A DNA stretch of 22,621 bases from contig NC_090628.1 in assembly GCF_004359215.1 (NCBI RefSeq), forward strand, positions 1,472,044 through 1,494,664, written 5' to 3'. Below the pieces are notes generated by a model. That model did no database searches. It saw only the letters and a list, made by a program, of their open reading frames with translations, and had not been told where the DNA came from. Origin of the DNA: Bremia lactucae (lineage: Eukaryota; Oomycota; Peronosporomycetes; Peronosporales; Peronosporaceae). Positions 9,112 to 17,411 of the stretch are shown here, one piece after another. Each line of letters opens with the position of its first letter. Position 1 is the stretch's first letter. Both the position numbers and the translations under genes were made by a program.

Positions 9112-9423
9112 ACTTGCTTTAAAGAGGGTCAATAAAAAGAGTATTAATATAATAAAGTTCTTCTGTTCTATCTACTTAATATTAACTTAATTATAAACTA
9201 ATACAAACATGTAATAAAGTCTTATCTGTCTTTCTCTTTGCGCGCGTCCAGCGCCGACTGGACCGCGGAGAATGTAGATATAATGATCCATATCTACCAA
9301 TGGATAAGCCTTTATAGTATTACCATATAAAGTAATATTCTTCAAATATTATCTACCTTTTATATAATATGTAAATTTACAACCTTTAAGTGTTAATTTC
9401 ATGAAACGATACACCCCGTTACA
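9112..9423 (+). repeat. Gypsy LTR, plus orientation, 5'-truncated
   Basis: This matches the 14139-14590 LTR from about 125 bases into that copy (GTATTAATATAA, then AATAAAGTCTTATCTGTC) to its end (ACGATACACCCCGTTACA, 9407-9423 region). The missing 5' portion is replaced by the truncated gag, so the deletion ran from the zinc knuckle into the 3' LTR. A CTTTGCGCGCG box and CTACCAATGGATAAGC are shared with the inverted copy at 7659-8095. Confidence 0.85.
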
Positions 9424-9494
9424 CTTGTCGATAGTGCGATTTAAGCTGAAAATATTCTCAAGAATTATCTCACAGACGCCTATGTAGTAGTGTT

Positions 9495-9792
9495 TGTTGA
9501 AATATGCACCAAGAAGGTGCATAGGGTGACGTTTCAAGTTACGCGCAGAGAAGGTGCGTAATGCGACTTTTCAAGATACAAACAAAGAAGGTACAGTGAG
9601 CGCAAATTAAGGGCTCATTACTTACCTAAGCTACACTGTCGCATGCTCTATAACGTGTCAGGTACTAAATAACTCCTATAACGTAAGTTAGGACAGGCTA
9701 ATTAGTGATGCAGAAGTAGGATTAAGATAATACATATTAGTTTCCCATTTACTACTTCGTCAATAAGCTTCCTATTCCACACCAATTTAACA
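9495..9792 (+). repeat. Copia 5' LTR
   Basis: A 298-bp LTR opening TGTTGAAATATGCACC and closing TTTAACA, with TGTT/AACA inverted tips. The start is fixed by the matching start of the 3' LTR at 13977, and the end by the primer-binding site that follows. It contains three direct copies of AGAAGGTGC-type sequence at exact 37-base spacing (9512, 9549, 9586) and short hairpins such as TGCACC-AAGAA-GGTGCA. Confidence 0.88.
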
Positions 9793-9805
9793 GGTTATGA
9801 GCCCA
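9793..9805 (+). other. Copia primer-binding site (half-tRNA initiator Met type)
   Basis: GGTTATGAGCCCA follows the LTR end directly. It is complementary, with one mismatch, to the anticodon stem-loop of eukaryotic initiator tRNA-Met. That is the internal (half-tRNA) priming mode known from Drosophila copia. The ATG of the gag frame (9797-9799) lies inside this site. Confidence 0.7.
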
Positions 9806-10771
9806 ACTACCAACTTACCTGCCAGTGATGTCGAGCTTCCGACAAATTCTCGTCACGAAAGGGCTAGGTCGGAATCGGCAACAGTCATACCGCCTCATAC
9901 CTCTGAAAGGGGTACGGAAACTGAGGCGCTATCCAAGATGATGGATATGCGTACTGAGATAGATGAACGAATGAAAAAGATAGAAGCTTCTCAATCCAGG
10001 TTGGCCGAGGATGAAAGGTTAAGAGGTGTGGTTGAACGTGGAATGTTTGCATTCATGCTAGGTACGAATTTCGCTGGTCGACTACACCGCGATGCCTTGG
10101 ACTATTCCTTGATAAGGAATCGAAATGAAATTTTGGGTGACCAAAATCGGTATCATCCAAGGGCAATGCCGAAAGATATTTCAGCAAACAAGTGAATTCA
10201 TGGTGGCAAGTTTTACCAACTCTTCAATACGTGATGCAGAGGATGCATGACACGTTCAAGACAACAATAACTGCTGCTCAATTATTAAACTCTTAACTAG
10301 CAAAAAGAGGCAAGGCGATCTTGGCCTGAGCATTTTTTATACTTGGTGGCTGTGAGCGATGCTGCAGGGGGCGGGGAGCAACAAGTACTGGACAATATTG
10401 TCAGATACGCCTCCCCTGATTTGGCTCCCATCTTAATGCTAAGAACGCAACTCAGAGAACCGATTATTTGGTTCAAGCTGAGGAATTGGCTCATTTCGCC
10501 CAAGCAATCGAGCTCGAATCTCGATCGGGCCGAGCTTTTGGAAAAGAGGTGTTGGCTAACATTGAAGATAAGATGGTGCGCAAGGACCCGTACGTGTTAC
10601 AATTGCGGTAAAGTCGGACACGTGAAATACAACTGCAAATCCAAATCAGAATTTCGAAATAATGGCCGACATGGAAAATTAACCGAAAATATAGTTTTGG
10701 CGATTCAAGAGGCCAGAGGAAACCGCAACGATTTCGATAACTCAAATGATATTACTGAAAGCTCGATTTAA
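9797..10771 (+). pseudogene. Copia gag with CCHC zinc knuckle
   Basis: The frame starts at ATG 9797 (SPTTNLPASDVELP) and is open to 10195. It contains a charged, helix-rich MRTEIDERMKKIEASQSRLA segment. A shift then gives WWQVLPTLQYVMQRMHDTFK, with stops near 10295. The frame from 10343 carries VAVSDAAGGG and LDNIVRYASPDLAPILMLR, and ends with a nucleocapsid knuckle CYNCGKVGHVKYNC (10595-10636; C-x2-C-x4-H-x4-C). An in-frame TAA at 10769-10771 separates it from the protease, which continues in the same frame. Gag would form the particle and bind RNA through the knuckle. At least one frameshift and several stops inactivate it. Confidence 0.85.
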
Positions 10772-13700
10772 GATGCCTGGATACTAGACAGTGGGTCTAG
10801 CAGACATCTCGTAAACGATGAATCTCTACTAAAAATCAAAAACCGTGTCAATTGGAGTGTCATTTAGCTGATGGCGAGATAATCCGACTCACTCGAGTCG
10901 GAAATGTGGTTCTGACGGTGATAATTCTAGGTCGTGAAAAACAAATCACACTTACCAAGGTATACCTGGCTTCCGAGCTTTTAAGAGACATTATTTCGTA
11001 CGGAAAACTCGAGTGCAAGGGTTTTGGTCTTGGGTATATCGGTAATTCTTTCACCTTGACACGAAGGTCAGATGGAATGGTGATATTTGACATTGACATG
11101 AAACATAATGTGATTTACGTGCAAGTGGTGGAGCTGAAAAAAAACTTAAGCCCTCAAAAGAAGTGATAACCGTGGTGCTTGCTGAAGGATCAAAGTCACC
11201 CAGGACCGACATCAAAAGTGATACATTGTATCATTTTCACCAAAGGTTGGGTCATCTTTCGTATGAAACCATTGAACGGATGGCAAAGGAACCAGACTCT
11301 GGAATTATGATTACGAGCTTCGCAAGACCAACATGTATTTCGTGTGCTCAAGGGAAGCAGACCAAAAACACTCAGTCAAAAAAGGACATAGGCATCAACT
11401 CCCCAATCGATCGAATTGGAGGGGGGAGTCTGTTCAGATTTGAAGGGTCCTATCACGCCTGAGGACAGACGTGAAAACAGGTACCTAGTCAACTGTATCG
11501 ATCACAAATCCACTTATTGCAGGGCGTTTTTGGCACCAACAAAGGACAAGGCAGCAAAGAAGTTTGAACATTTCTTAGCGTTTTTCGAAAGGAGATTTGG
11601 ATATAAGATTCACGTATTGTGTACAAATGGGGGGTGGCGAATACGAAAATGTGGATTTATTTTGCAAAACCATTGGAGTAGCTCGTCAAGTCAGCGAAGC
11701 TCGCAATCAAGCTTTGAATAGCAAAGCAGAGCGTATGCACAGAACGATCTTAAACATGGCAAGGTCAATGATATTCGCTAGTCGGTTACCTTTATCATTT
11801 TGGGGGGATGCCGTAGAATACGCTGCCTTCATTTTATATTGTAGCCCTACGAGTGCAAATGCAAAACGGGCATCAATAAAATCGAAGTGCTAAAAATCAA
11901 GTGCCAGATTTATGGGACATTGTGGCTTTCATTTCTGTGTTTACCGTGTATCGAAACCAAGGCAAAAATTCACTTGCACAACGATCTCAGGTGGCGATTA
12001 TTATTGGAAGACGTGATGAAGTCAAGGGTTTCAGGGTTTTCATGCAGAAAGCCAATAAGGTCACGGTTACGCAACACGTACAGAATATCGTAACTTTGAG
12101 CACTAATCAAAATAATCAATTTCAGAAAACATTGACTTTTGAAGATCAAGGAGAAGAAGAATCCCATTCGAAACCCAAGATCAAGACAGGTATTAAAACG
12201 ACTAAGACCTGGAAAAGGGATGCGCATCCAACCAGAAATAAAGCCAGGTCAAATGAAGTAATACAGGCTCGGGAGGAGCCAATGAGACCTGCGCAATTCG
12301 TTGAGGAGCCAATGAGACCTGCGCAATTCGCTGGCCATGTATATGAAAGGGACCCTAAGCATTGTGGTGAAGCTATGAAAAGTTGGAAATGCGAAGGGTG
12401 GAAGATAGCAATGACTGAAGAATTAAAGGCATTGGAAGATAATGGGGTGTGGGTATTAATTAAGCGACCGCCCCACAATAACGCCTTACACACTAAATGG
12501 GTGTACAAGACGAAGACTGATTCAAATGAAGATATCGAACGATTAAAGGCCAGGCTTGTGGAATGTGGTAACGAGCAGGTATATGGAATTGAATATGAAT
12601 TCACTTTTGCTGCTTAATGGGTATGTCAACAGTTAAAGTGTTGCTGGCATTGGCGGCCACATGGGGAGTCCCAGCCAAGCATGGAGATATTCCGAATGCC
12701 TACGTTAAGGTAGATAAAGAGCAAGGGTTGAAGGTATATTTCCATGTGCCGCAGTCGATGAAATTGGGTACTGACATTTTAAAAAATTGGGCGCCAAAGA
12801 CAAACAAGAAGTTGTATTGGAATTACGAAAAAGTTTGTCCGGCTTGAAACAAGCCGGGCGTCTATGGAGCCAATTGCTACATAAAAAACGGAAAGAAGCA
12901 GGGTTTTGACAATGCATCTCAGACATGTGTCTTTATTGGAAACTCGACAATAATGGTATTGTTGTTGTAGGTGCATATGTCGATGATCTTCTGGCTACAG
13001 AGACAAGCTCAATGGCTGTAGGAGATCTTTTCACTGAATTAAAGAGTTTATTCATCAAAGATCTGGGTCAAGTTGGCAAGCTACTTGAAATGCGAGTGAA
13101 ACTTGAATATGCTCAAGGCTATATCCTAGATCAGGAGGAGACTATCACGGAAATTTTGCGTGAACATGGAATGCTGGAAGCAAACCCCACGCGTACACCA
13201 ATTGGCGCCGAGTGCTACGAAGTGGCAACAAGTGATGTCATCTTTCTCGAAAACTCACCAAAGGATGGGGGACCCACAATTAAGGATTTTCAATCACTTG
13301 TTGGATCTTTATTGTGGATATCGAGGTGCACTAGACCTGATATAGCTTTCGCGGTTCACAAGGCTACGAGACAGACACACAAGCCAAGACTACAAGACTG
13401 GAAGCTTGCGAAAAGGATTGTCAGGTACCTAAAAGAACCAAGGCTCTAAAGCTAGAATGAAGCTGAATCAAGAGAAGTACGCCGCATATGTTTGGAGTCA
13501 TACAGTGACGCTGACTTTGCAGCTGACACAAGATCGCAAGTCGCTTACCGGAGGCATTATACTCCTCAACGGTATGGCTATTGGTTGGAAATCCAAAAAA
13601 TAAGGAGGGGTTGCTTTATAAACAATGGAAGCCGAGTTTGTAGCAGCTTCGGAAGTCGCAAGGGACCTATTGGGCATACGTGAAATGCTTAAGGAAATTA

Positions 13701-13951
13701 TTTTGAAGCCGGCCTTACATATGGTTATGCACGTGGACAACCAAGCAGATATAAGTCAACTTACGGGTGAAGCATCGTCGACAAAAGCCAACAACATCAA
13801 TATGCGAATCAAGTTTTTGTGCGATTATGCAAAAAAAGAGGTAATTTCTGCTCGTTATGTGAAGACCGAACTAACGCTAAGTGATTTACTCACTAAGGCG
13901 TTAGATACGCACAAGATTCAAGAATTGCGAAACATATCAACTAAGGGCTAG
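10772..13951 (+). pseudogene. Copia pol: protease, integrase, reverse transcriptase, RNase H
   Basis: Protease: WILDSGSSRHLVND with catalytic DSG at 10787-10795. Integrase zinc finger: FHQRLGHLSYETIERM and CISCAQGKQTK (11230-11350 region). Integrase core: IDHKSTYCRAFLAPTK (first Asp). At the second Asp position (11626-11628) the codon is AAT, Asn, next to a frameshift in a G run. KAERMHRTILN carries the Glu. Reverse transcriptase: TKWVYKTKTDSNEDIERLKA at about 12500, an in-frame TAA at 12615-12617, HGDIPNAYVKVDKEQ, and YVDDLLATE at 12976. RNase H: YSDADFAAD (13497), TMEAEFVAASEVARDLLGIR and MHVDNQADIS, then a final TAG at 13949-13951. Frameshifts lie near 10850, 11165, 11440, 11635, 11880, 12845, 13450 and 13540-13620. 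One polyprotein originally encoded all four enzymes; this copy encodes none intact. Confidence 0.9.
12273..12332 (+). repeat. 30-bp tandem duplication in the copia integrase-RT linker
   Basis: GAGGAGCCAATGAGACCTGC is the start of a 30-base unit present twice in direct succession (12273-12302 and 12303-12332). The copies are nearly identical and in frame, giving EEPMRPAQFV then EEPMRPAQFA. It lies in the variable linker between integrase and reverse transcriptase. Confidence 0.85.
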
Positions 13952-13963
13952 GGGTGAGCATAT

Positions 13964-13976
13964 GACAGAGGAGGAG
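13964..13976 (+). other. Copia polypurine tract
   Basis: GACAGAGGAGGAG lies immediately before the 3' LTR start at 13977. Its position and purine bias fit the primer for plus-strand DNA synthesis. Confidence 0.75.
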
Positions 13977-14628
13977 TGTTGAAATATGCACAAAGAAGGT
14001 GCATAGGGCGACGTTTCAGGTTACGCGCAGAGAAGGTGCGTAATGTGACTTTTCAAGATACAAACAAAGAAGGTAAAGTGAGCGCAAGTTAAGGGCTCAT
14101 TACTCACCACCTCGGTTACACTGTCGCATGCTCTATAATGCATCGGGGCACTACGACTTGTACTGCTTCCGTACAAGTCCACTTCGCACTGCTTCAGTTG
14201 CGAGAGGTGCCTTACGTTATTTCACGTACACTAGTACGTGCAGAGGAAGTCTTCTCTTTAGGTAACTGGCTTAAAGAGAGTAAAATGAAAACTGTATTAA
14301 TATAATTAAGTATCTCTTCTTTCTATCTGTTAACTCTAACTTAATTATAAAATTATACTAAACATGCAATTGAATTCTTATCTAATCTTATCTCTCTCTC
14401 TCTTTTCTTTTCATCTACAGCTGATTAGTCCGCGGAATAAATAGATATAATGGTCTATAGCTATTTATGGATAAGAATTCTGAACATTACTACATAAAGT
14501 AATATTTTCCAGATATTATCTACCTTTTAAATTATATATTAGTTAACAACCTTTAAGCGTTGATTACATGTAACGATACACCCTGTTACATATAACGTGT
14601 CAGATACTAATTAACTCCTATGACGTAA
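13977..14628 (+). repeat. Copia 3' LTR, interrupted and 3'-truncated
   Basis: It opens TGTTGAAATATGCAC as in the 5' LTR and matches it to CTCTATAA (14138). After the nested gypsy LTR it resumes at 14591 with TATAACGTGTCAG and remains recognisable to about 14628. The expected last 100 or so bases ending TTTAACA are not seen. The three 37-base-spaced AGAAGGT repeats are kept at 13994, 14031 and 14068. Confidence 0.88.
14139..14590 (+). mobile_element. Nested solo gypsy LTR with 5-bp target duplication
   Basis: A 452-bp LTR begins TGCATCGGGGCAC (an altered TGTAACGGGGCAC) and ends CGATACACCCTGTTACA. It is bounded on both sides by TATAA (14134-14138 and 14591-14595), the duplicated target. The target sequence in the uninterrupted 5' LTR of the host copia reads CTCTATAACGTG. 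With no internal region present, this is a solo LTR left by LTR-LTR recombination. Hairpins near its start include GACTTGTAC/GTACAAGTC and CACGTAC/GTACGTG. Confidence 0.92.
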
Positions 14629-15163
14629 TTTTGGTCACAAATGTGCACCACACCCGAGTATTGGGTCTAATTATTATAATTTAGTAATTGACCATCCCCT
14701 TAAGTACACCAAGTGTAAGGGGACTGTGTAACATTAGGGCAACTTTAGCCCATAACAGAAGCAGTACAAGTCGTGCCCCGTTACAGCAGCGGCCAACCGG
14801 CGCTGACATCCTGGCACAGACAGGACTTTCCAGACATCTTACTCAAAGTTAACACCGTGTTAATAGACAATTTGAACCTATCTCTCACCTTACCCTAATT
14901 ACCTAATGTAGACCCTGCCGCCAGATTTCTACCTCGTGCCTGACCCAAAAATTGATATGATTTAACCTGTTTCAACAAAGAGGTATGAATCCCTATCATG
15001 TACCCCACTTTTCATTAACGGCTAACAACCGTAGCGTAACATCGTAACACGAGGGACGCTTTTATCCTTTGTGTCGTACGTATACGAGCGCATCTTTTTT
15101 TGTGTTCGACAATTTTCTTCACCAGAACGGAATTTGCTCTTCCAACCGCCCACCGGTAGAAGA
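14629..15163. other. Spacer between the copia element and the zinc transporter gene
   Basis: This holds small repeat traces: CCCCTTA/TAAGGGG arms at 14695-14721; a reversed 5' tip of a gypsy LTR at 14758-14785 (minus strand TGTAACGGGGCACGACTTGT); and a segment at 14795-14837 related to 1594-1633. From about 14840 onwards no repeat is recognised, and the promoter and 5' untranslated leader of the transporter gene are expected here. Confidence 0.6.
15107..15120 (+). promoter_or_regulatory. Candidate oomycete initiator/FPR-type core promoter
   Basis: CGACAATTTTCTTC resembles the CAWTTTNYY flanking promoter region of oomycete genes and sits 44 to 57 bases before the ATG at 15164. This is a usual distance for a short 5' leader. 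If transcription starts here, the in-frame GTG at 15071 is excluded as a start. Confidence 0.4.
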
Positions 15164-16381
15164 ATGGTCCACAACGGCTACAACAGTATGGGCGAATTGA
15201 CGCCGCTTAAGGGACCTGCGCTTCCTCAAGAACGAAAGGGATTCCCGCTTACCAAAAGCGCTAAACGTGCACAACGAAAGCTACAGCTCGCATGCATGTG
15301 CTCGCTACTCTTCATGTGCGCCGAGATCTTCGGAGGGTTTCTCGCAGGCAGTCTGGCCATCATGACAGATGCCGCGCACTTGCTCTCGGACGTTGCAGGA
15401 TTCTGCATCTCTCTGTTTGCCATCTGGATTAGCACGCTACCAGCCTCGAGCCGTTTGAGTTTTGGTTTTCAGCGTGCTGAGGTCATTGGGGCTGTAACCA
15501 GTGTACTGGTTATCTGGGTTCTCACGGGGGTGTTGGTTTACGCTGCGGTCGAGCGCTTTATGGAATGTCTTAAACCTGACCCGAAAGAGCACGTCGATGG
15601 AAAACTCATGTTTATTGTGGCATGCATTGGCCTGTGTGTCAACCTCGTACTTATGCAAATTCTAGGACACGGACATAGCCACGGAGGAGGAGGTCATGGA
15701 CACTCCCACGGTGCTGAAAACAGTCATGGGCACGCTCATGGAGGTAACGACTCAAGATCGAAAAGTGATGAAAAGGAGCATGGCCAGGGTTATTCTCACG
15801 CGAATCACGGCCGCTCTCACGGTAATTATAGCCACGGAGACCTTGAAATTGGTCAAGAAGACGTCATCGATGCCACAAAGAAGCTCGAAAACTTAAACAT
15901 TCAAGCTGCTTACATTCACGCGCTGGGAGATTTTGTCCAAAGCGTCGGCGTGTGCATCGCCGGTGGCCTCATTTGGTACAAGCCCGAGTGGCAAATTGCC
16001 GACCCCATTGCGACGTTCATTTTCTCGCTTTTGGTCCTGGCCACGACGATTGAAATTGTCCGTGACAGTATTCACGTGCTCATGGAAGGAACTCCCGAAG
16101 GCATCCACGCTGATGTAATTGAGCAAGGATTACGTCGCTGCTCATCCGTGGTGGCCGTGCATGACTTGCACATTTGGTCGCTGAGCGCCGGCCTGCCGTC
16201 GTTGAGCGTTCACTTGGTTTCGGACGATGCAGAGACGGCACTGCACGCCGCTCAGCGCTTTCTTATGTCTAAGGGCATAACGCACACGACAATTCAGATT
16301 GAAAAGACCGCTACGCTGTACCCGCGCAATTGCAAGTCAGACCTGAAGTGTGGTCAGGATTCTCCAGGAAATAGCGACTAA
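15164..16381 (+). CDS. CDF/ZnT-family zinc transporter
   Basis: An intact single-exon gene of 405 residues, encoding a cation diffusion facilitator that exchanges cytosolic Zn2+ for H+ across a vesicular or plasma membrane. Predicted membrane helices are near residues 40-62, 64-90, 103-129, 146-167, 247-268 and 274-297. The metal site is complete: H72 and D76 in helix 2 (DAAHLLSDVAG) and H252 and D256 in helix 5 (YIHALGD). This HD-HD set is typical of Zn2+-selective members. GFQRAEVIGA precedes helix 3. A 60-residue loop after helix 4 (169-224) holds 14 histidines in HGHSHGGGGHGHSHG-like runs, a known zinc-binding feature. The C-terminal cytosolic domain carries VAVHDLHIWSLS and ends with HTTIQIEK. 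The start was chosen at ATG 15164 (A at -3, G at +4); the frame is open upstream to a GTG at 15071. It resembles ZnT2/3/8 and plant MTP1. The exact membrane location cannot be read from sequence. It converges on the gene at 17412-18517. Confidence 0.95.
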   Translation: MVHNGYNSMGELTPLKGPALPQERKGFPLTKSAKRAQRKLQLACMCSLLFMCAEIFGGFLAGSLAIMTDAAHLLSDVAGFCISLFAIWISTLPASSRLSFGFQRAEVIGAVTSVLVIWVLTGVLVYAAVERFMECLKPDPKEHVDGKLMFIVACIGLCVNLVLMQILGHGHSHGGGGHGHSHGAENSHGHAHGGNDSRSKSDEKEHGQGYSHANHGRSHGNYSHGDLEIGQEDVIDATKKLENLNIQAAYIHALGDFVQSVGVCIAGGLIWYKPEWQIADPIATFIFSLLVLATTIEIVRDSIHVLMEGTPEGIHADVIEQGLRRCSSVVAVHDLHIWSLSAGLPSLSVHLVSDDAETALHAAQRFLMSKGITHTTIQIEKTATLYPRNCKSDLKCGQDSPGNSD

Positions 16382-17411
16382 AGTTCTGAGAAAATCTTTA
16401 CATTCTGCTCCGAAAACATCATAGCTGAACTTTTTTATTCGGTGACACACATATGCATTAATTACAGAAGATTCATTGTTTTTACTTTATGGCTCTTGGC
16501 TCTTTTCGCCAGAAAATGCTAGCCTCGACTGATTTGACTTGCTTGTTAACGATAGGGCTTTGAGGTTTCTGAAGGTATAGCTTTCTGAAGCAATGAAAAA
16601 AGAAAGCGACTAGTTCGACTTGCTTCTCGAAGATAGTAGCATTACCTCAAGGCGCCCTAGCAAAAACGTCGCAATGGGATAGGAACGCTGGATCACAGTT
16701 CTCTTTTTTAGAATGGCATACTCGTTACTTTATAGGTTACAGCACGTCAATAATAGTTGGCGCTACAAAATGCGTTCACAGTAGGATGCATCTGACAGAG
16801 AAATTGCTTGCATAGCAAATGATCACGACATTTTACGTACAAAACATCGTGGGCTAACAGCGCGAATCCGCTAGTGAAGGTTCTGTGAAAAAGAGGGACT
16901 ACTTTCTTTAGCTCATGCTCTTGCTTACCAACACTATTCATACTCAGGTGAAGGATAGGTATTGTTTGCGTGAATCCTGTTGTACACGAGCATGGGTATG
17001 TAAAAGACAGGTCGAAAGTCGTCAAAATAGGATACAGTAAACATCGGAGTGTCGCGCAACGAGTTGTGTGAACGTTTGCCCTCCAATCTAAAGTTGCATT
17101 TCTGTCATTATTCCTTAGAAACATCAGAGCAAAAGTATTGCGCAAACTGGTGTCTGTAAAACGTCACGAAGACGCTGTTGTTTTTAACTAAGCCCAATGT
17201 ATTAGGCGCATTTACTTTTAAGACCTTTGCGACCCCGTTCGAAAAGCACTAGAGGCGCGCAGATTGATAACTTTTTCGACGTTGATTCTGTGTAGGCTTC
17301 GAATTTATTGTCTTAAGCAATTTGACGCTTTCAAACGGACGATGCGGAACGACACAGGTTCAAAATAGAAATACCTTCAGCTTTATAATTAGTTTTTTTT
17401 GCTGCAAATGT
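16382..17411. other. Intergenic region between convergent genes
   Basis: This holds the 3' ends of both flanking genes. A minus-strand open frame at 16747-17145 (132 codons, first ATG at about residue 8) encodes a Cys- and His-containing peptide with no recognised domain (HTTRCATLRCLLYP; LLCKQFLCQMHPT). No repeat or RNA gene was recognised. The frame might be a chance frame, a decayed gene, or part of the 3' untranslated region of the EGF gene. Confidence 0.4.

Larger units (their letters stand above)
9495..14628 (+). mobile_element. Ty1/copia retrotransposon, near-complete but inactive
   Basis: All parts appear in copia order: 5' LTR 9495-9792, primer-binding site 9793-9805, gag with CCHC knuckle, protease DSG, integrase (HHCC and catalytic core), reverse transcriptase with YVDD, RNase H, a stop at 13949-13951, a GA-rich polypurine tract, and a 3' LTR from 13977. 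The order protease-integrase-RT-RNase H is diagnostic of copia rather than gypsy. The two LTRs differ at about fourteen places by eye over about 190 aligned bases, which suggests an old insertion. The 3' LTR is interrupted by a nested gypsy LTR (14139-14590), and its homology to the 5' LTR fades after about 14628, so its 3' end is lost. Many frameshifts and stops rule out autonomous activity. Confidence 0.93.

Noticed and set aside
9512..9594. CRISPR-like array (regular 37-base period)
   Set aside because: There are only three diverged units with no distinct spacers, inside a eukaryotic LTR and repeated identically in the other LTR.
12146..12604. 152-codon minus-strand open frame
   Set aside because: It lies antisense to the copia integrase-RT region, which has clear motifs on the plus strand. 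It shows no motif of its own.
15071..15163. Upstream extension of the zinc transporter frame from a GTG codon
   Set aside because: The first ATG in frame is at 15164 with a good context, and a likely initiator lies at 15107-15120, inside the supposed extension. The added residues have no family counterpart that I recognise.
15226..16126. Several minus-strand and second-frame open frames over the zinc transporter
   Set aside because: They are shadows of a strongly supported gene, with no independent domain.
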